This document shows positions 61,005 through 64,000 of a stretch of 64,000 nucleotides of DNA, in pieces. Position numbers and translations under genes: made by a program. Numbering within the stretch: the first letter of the stretch is position 1; each line of letters starts with the position of its first letter. Location: positions 1 to 64,000 of the forward strand of contig NZ_BJLQ01000003.1 in assembly GCF_006538725.1 (NCBI RefSeq), written 5' to 3'. The notes below the pieces were generated by a model. That model had not been told where the DNA came from. It was given only the letters and a program-made list of their open reading frames with translations, and ran no database searches. Source of the DNA: Cellulomonas gelida (GTDB lineage: Bacteria > Actinomycetota > Actinomycetes > Actinomycetales > Cellulomonadaceae).

Positions 61005-62056
61005 ACGGCACGCTCGCGCTCGCGATCGCCGCCGCGCTGCTCGCGGCCAACGCCTTCTTCGTCGGTGCGGAGTTCGCGATCATCTCGGCGCGCCGCTCGT
61101 CCATCGAGCCCAAGGCCGCCGCGGGTGACCGCCGCGCCCGGACCGTGCTGTGGGCGATGGAGCACGTCTCGCTCATGCTCGCGTGCGCGCAGCTCGGGAT
61201 CACCGTGTGCTCCACGAGCCTGGGTGTCGTCGCCGAGCCCGCGATCGCGCACCTCATCGAGGACCCGCTGCACGCCGCGGGTGTCCCCGACTCGTGGACG
61301 CACCCGATCGCGTTCGTCGTGGCGCTCCTGATCGTCGTGTACCTGCACGTGGTGCTCGGCGAGATGGTGCCGAAGAACCTCGCGGTGTCCGGGCCGGACC
61401 GCGCCGTGATGTGGTTCGGGCCTGCGCTCGTCGTCGTCGCGCGTCTCGTGCGTCCGCTGATCGTCGCGCTCAACTGGCTCGCGAACCACGTGCTGCGGCT
61501 GTTCGGCGTGGAGCCCAAGGACGAGGTGTCGTCGGCGTTCACCGCGCAGGAGGTCCAGTCGATCGTCGAGCGCTCGCAGGCGGAGGGGCTCCTCGAGGAC
61601 GAGCAGGGGCTGCTCGCGGGGGCGATCGAGTTCTCGGACCGGACGGCGCGGCAGGTCATGGTGACGGCCGATGCGCTGGTCGCGGTGGATCCGACGACGA
61701 CGCCCGCACAGGTGGAGGAGCTCGTGGCGCAGACCGGGTTCTCCCGGTTCCCGGTCCGCGACGACGGCGAGCTCGTCGGCTACCTGCACCTCAAGGACGT
61801 CCTGTACGCCGAGGAGCAGGACCGCGACGCGCCCGTCCCGCGCTGGCGCGTGCGCGCGCTCGCGGTCGTCGGGCCGGACGACGAGATCGAGGCCACCCTG
61901 GCCGCGATGCAGCGCACCGGTACGCACCTGGCGCGCGTCGACGGCGAGGCCGGTGCGGTCGGCGTCGTGTTCCTCGAGGACATCCTCGAGGAGCTGGTCG
62001 GCGAGGTCAGCGACGCGATGCAGCGTGGCGCTCTTCCGGAGCGGCCCGTCGGCTGA
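61001..62056 (+). CDS. CNNM/HlyC-CorC family transport protein (short paralogue)
   Basis: A 351-residue paralogue of the upstream protein. CNNM domain: 'FFVGAEFAIISARRSSIEPK', 'LACAQLGITVCSTSLGVVAE' and 'VVLGEMVPKNLAVSGPDRAV'. A CBS pair follows (about 215-340), but the protein stops there and lacks the CorC_HlyC domain. Pairs of a long and a short CNNM gene are common in actinobacteria, and the two may form a heterodimer. Its ATG overlaps the upstream stop, so the pair is co-translated. Confidence 0.92.
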   Translation: MNGTLALAIAAALLAANAFFVGAEFAIISARRSSIEPKAAAGDRRARTVLWAMEHVSLMLACAQLGITVCSTSLGVVAEPAIAHLIEDPLHAAGVPDSWTHPIAFVVALLIVVYLHVVLGEMVPKNLAVSGPDRAVMWFGPALVVVARLVRPLIVALNWLANHVLRLFGVEPKDEVSSAFTAQEVQSIVERSQAEGLLEDEQGLLAGAIEFSDRTARQVMVTADALVAVDPTTTPAQVEELVAQTGFSRFPVRDDGELVGYLHLKDVLYAEEQDRDAPVPRWRVRALAVVGPDDEIEATLAAMQRTGTHLARVDGEAGAVGVVFLEDILEELVGEVSDAMQRGALPERPVG

Positions 62057-62251
62057 GCCTGGCCCTGCTCCACGGGCCCCCGGCGCGGTGCACGAAACCT
62101 TCACAATCGTCGTGGGGCGTGCGACGCGCCGGGGGGTCTGTCCGGATCTGTGCCGCTCTGGTCCGGGTCGGACCGCGCCGATCACCGGGTCAACCGGCGT
62201 GTCGTTCGGCGTGTCGGCGTGGGCGGTGTGGGAGCGCGTTCCTCCGTTCGA
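62057..62251. other. Intergenic region after the CNNM genes
   Basis: No conserved gene seen. It contains the end of the CNNM transcript and T/G-rich sequence with several GGCGTGTCG-like words near 62196-62222. No strong hairpin terminator was found. Confidence 0.4.
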
Positions 62252-62300
62252 CTGGACGGCCGTCCAGGGGGTTGGACGCGGGCGGGTGAGCCGTTATGGT
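62252..62300 (+). promoter_or_regulatory. Promoter and palindrome upstream of the VanY-like gene
   Basis: TTGGAC (62272-62277) and TATGGT (62295-62300) are spaced by exactly 17 bases. A perfect 16-bp palindrome CTGGACGGCCGTCCAG (62252-62267) ends four bases before the -35. The predicted 5' UTR is about 105 bases. Confidence 0.65.
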
Positions 62301-62412
62301 TTCGTGATCGCCGGCGATGGTGCGGGGCCGGGGCAGTCCCGCGGGCCGGCGTGCTCCATGTTCAGGTTCGTCATCCGTGCCCCACGCGGGCGCCCGGTCT
62401 CGGGAGGTGCTG

Positions 62413-64000
62413 TGGTCGATCGTGACCAGGCGTCGGCCCCGTTGACCCGCCGCCAGATGCGTGAGGCAGAGCGCGCCGCCGCGGAGCGTGCCGAGCGGTC
62501 GGTCTCGCACGTGGCCCCGGAGCGCACCGGCCAGAGCCGGTCCACGCACGTGGCGCACGCCGCGTGGGACCCGCGTCCTGTGGCGTCCCCAGGCGCCGGG
62601 CACACCCCGGGCGGTGGCCAGCTCTCCGGCGCGGGGCACGCTCCCGGCGCCGGGTACGGGACGCTCCCGGGCGTTCCTTCCCGCAGCCTGTCGCGCGGGC
62701 CCGACGGCCAGGAGTCCGCGGCGCGCACGGCGCGTCGGCCCGTGGCGGCTCCCACGGCCCCGGCAGCGAGCCCCGCGCCGCGCGCCGCTGCCGCGCAGCA
62801 CACCCCGAGCTGGGTCCCCACCGAGCGTCGGTCGGTCTCGCAGCCGCCCGTGACGCGCGGTGCGGCGGCCACGGGTGCGGCGCACCCGAGCGGAGCGTCC
62901 CTCGAGCCTCCGGCATTGCCCGAGATCTTCGTCGCACCCGAGGTCCCCGTCGCCCCGGCCGTGTTCGTGGCGCCGGCGTCGCCCGAGCCCGCCTCACGCG
63001 TCGCGCCCACGACGGCGATCGCCTCGCCCGCAGCGCTCGCCGCTCCCGCCACCCCGCAGTGGCCGGCGACATCGTCGCGCCGGCCCGCACCGCGTGCGAC
63101 CACCCTGCTGTCCGACGAGACGGTCGTGCTCGACGCGTTCGTCGCGCTCGACGAGCCGGTCGCACCCGAGGCGTCGATCGCAGCCGAGGAGCCGGTCGCC
63201 GCGTCGACCCCCGCGCCCGTGCGTGAGCAGACCCCGGCCCCGGTCGCCGTCACCGCGAGCGAGGCCGCGCCGGTCGGCGCCGTCGCCGCCCCGCGGGCGG
63301 CGACCGCACCCCGGGTCGTGGCCCGTGGGGGCGACGAGCAGCGCAGCGAGTCCGATCACGTCGTCCGGGCGCAGGCCCGCACGCTCGCCAGGGCCGGGCG
63401 CAAGGCGGTGCGGTTCGGTGTCGTCGGCGCGCTCGCCGCGGTGACCGTCGCCGTCCCTCTCGGCCGCGGCTCGCTCGGCAGCACCGACGTGCTGTCCGGC
63501 CTGCCCAGCGACCACGGCACTCTGCCGACGACCGTCTCGGCGCTCACGGCCATGCCGTTGTCCGTCTCGCCGCCCGCCTCGCTCACCACGGTCGACTCGG
63601 CGATCCTCGACGCCCGCGGGGCCGAGCTGGCCAGCCGCGACGCGTCCCGGCAGCCGATCCCTGGGTGCGACCCCTCGGCGCGACCTGCCGGTGAGAACGG
63701 CCGCCTCGCGCGAGGCGACCTGTGCGCGCTGTGGGACGGTCACACGCAGATGCGCGCGGACGCCGCCTCCGCGCTGGCCGAGCTCAACGCGGTGTACGTC
63801 GCGCGGTTCGGCGCCGACATGTGCCTCGCGTCGGGCTACCGGACGCTGCAGGAGCAGTACAGCGTCAAGGCGCGCAAGGGCGGGCTCGCGGCACCTCCCG
63901 GCAAGAGCAACCACGGCTGGGGCCTGGCGGTCGACTTCTGCAGCGCCATGACGAGCGGCGCGCGCTGGACGTGGCTCAACGAGAACGCCGGCACGTACGG
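62413..64000 (+). CDS. VanY-like D-alanyl-D-alanine carboxypeptidase, 3' end outside window
   Basis: The open frame runs from GTG 62413 (after GGGAGGTG) to the last base, 529 residues visible. The N-terminal segment 'LTRRQMREAERAAAERAE' is a charged helix seen in many actinobacterial cell-wall enzymes. A long Ala/Pro-rich low-complexity region (about 30-320) precedes a single TM helix (about 337-355, 'VRFGVVGALAAVTVAVPLGR'), placing the C-terminus outside. The M15B/VanY metallopeptidase domain begins near 420: 'CLASGYRTLQEQYSVKARKG' and 'KSNHGWGLAVDFCS' carry the Zn-binding His and Asp. It would trim peptidoglycan stem peptides. The second Zn histidine lies beyond the window. Confidence 0.88.

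Overview
The window is a high-GC stretch of actinobacterial chromosome. The gene order ilvB-ilvN-ilvC / leuB-ilvE-cimA / FAH hydrolase-gltX, a Kgd-type 2-oxoglutarate dehydrogenase, the SigR/RsrA redox pair next to a 24-residue bL37 gene, GTG starts and near-universal G/C at codon position 3 all point to Actinomycetota. A Cellulomonas-like member of the Micrococcales is my inference from general gene content. I see no mobile element, CRISPR array, rRNA or tRNA gene. The window looks like ordinary core chromosome, and most of its interest is regulatory.

Layout: 1-2.2 kb, end of an ABC exporter and a lipoprotein. 2.3-11.8 kb, branched-chain amino acid synthesis (ilvB, ilvN, ilvC, leuB, ilvE, cimA), with an attenuator-type leader peptide before ilvB and another before cimA. 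11.9-23.2 kb, housekeeping and uncharacterised genes: a permuted lipoate ligase, two DUF202 proteins, YggS, YccF, YbaK, a VIT-type transporter behind two DtxR/IdeR-like boxes, a large helicase, an amidotransferase and a flavin disulfide oxidoreductase. 23.3-27.1 kb, a divergent quaternary-amine/betaine ABC importer. 27.1-33.2 kb, an AspT/YidE-type transporter, MpaB-like, DUF1304, acyltransferase-like and methyltransferase genes. 33.3-36.4 kb, FAH hydrolase, gltX and a HAD phosphatase. 36.4-38.6 kb, an ArsR regulator with an SRPBCC partner and a methyltransferase. 38.6-45 kb, hisN, rsgA, aroA, sigR, rsrA and bL37. 45-51.3 kb, pilT and several regulator pairs (TetR/DUF2306, DUF4097/PadR, GlxA-type AraC with a hidden small membrane protein) plus an SGNH protein that has lost its catalytic residues. 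51.4-59.3 kb, kgd, an ABC exporter and a two-component system. 59.3-64 kb, two CNNM/HlyC transport proteins behind a long leader and the start of a VanY-like carboxypeptidase.

Three themes run through the window. First, many genes have a TANNNT -10 hexamer (most often TAGGCT) ending 5-8 bases before the start codon, which implies leaderless mRNAs. Second, several small genes are easy to miss: two leader peptides, bL37, a 52-residue membrane protein and a 54-residue secreted or membrane ORF. Third, the sigR-rsrA locus combines a perfect SigR-type promoter placed to make an N-terminally extended SigR isoform with an RsrA that carries an unusual C-terminal tail of seven five-residue repeats.
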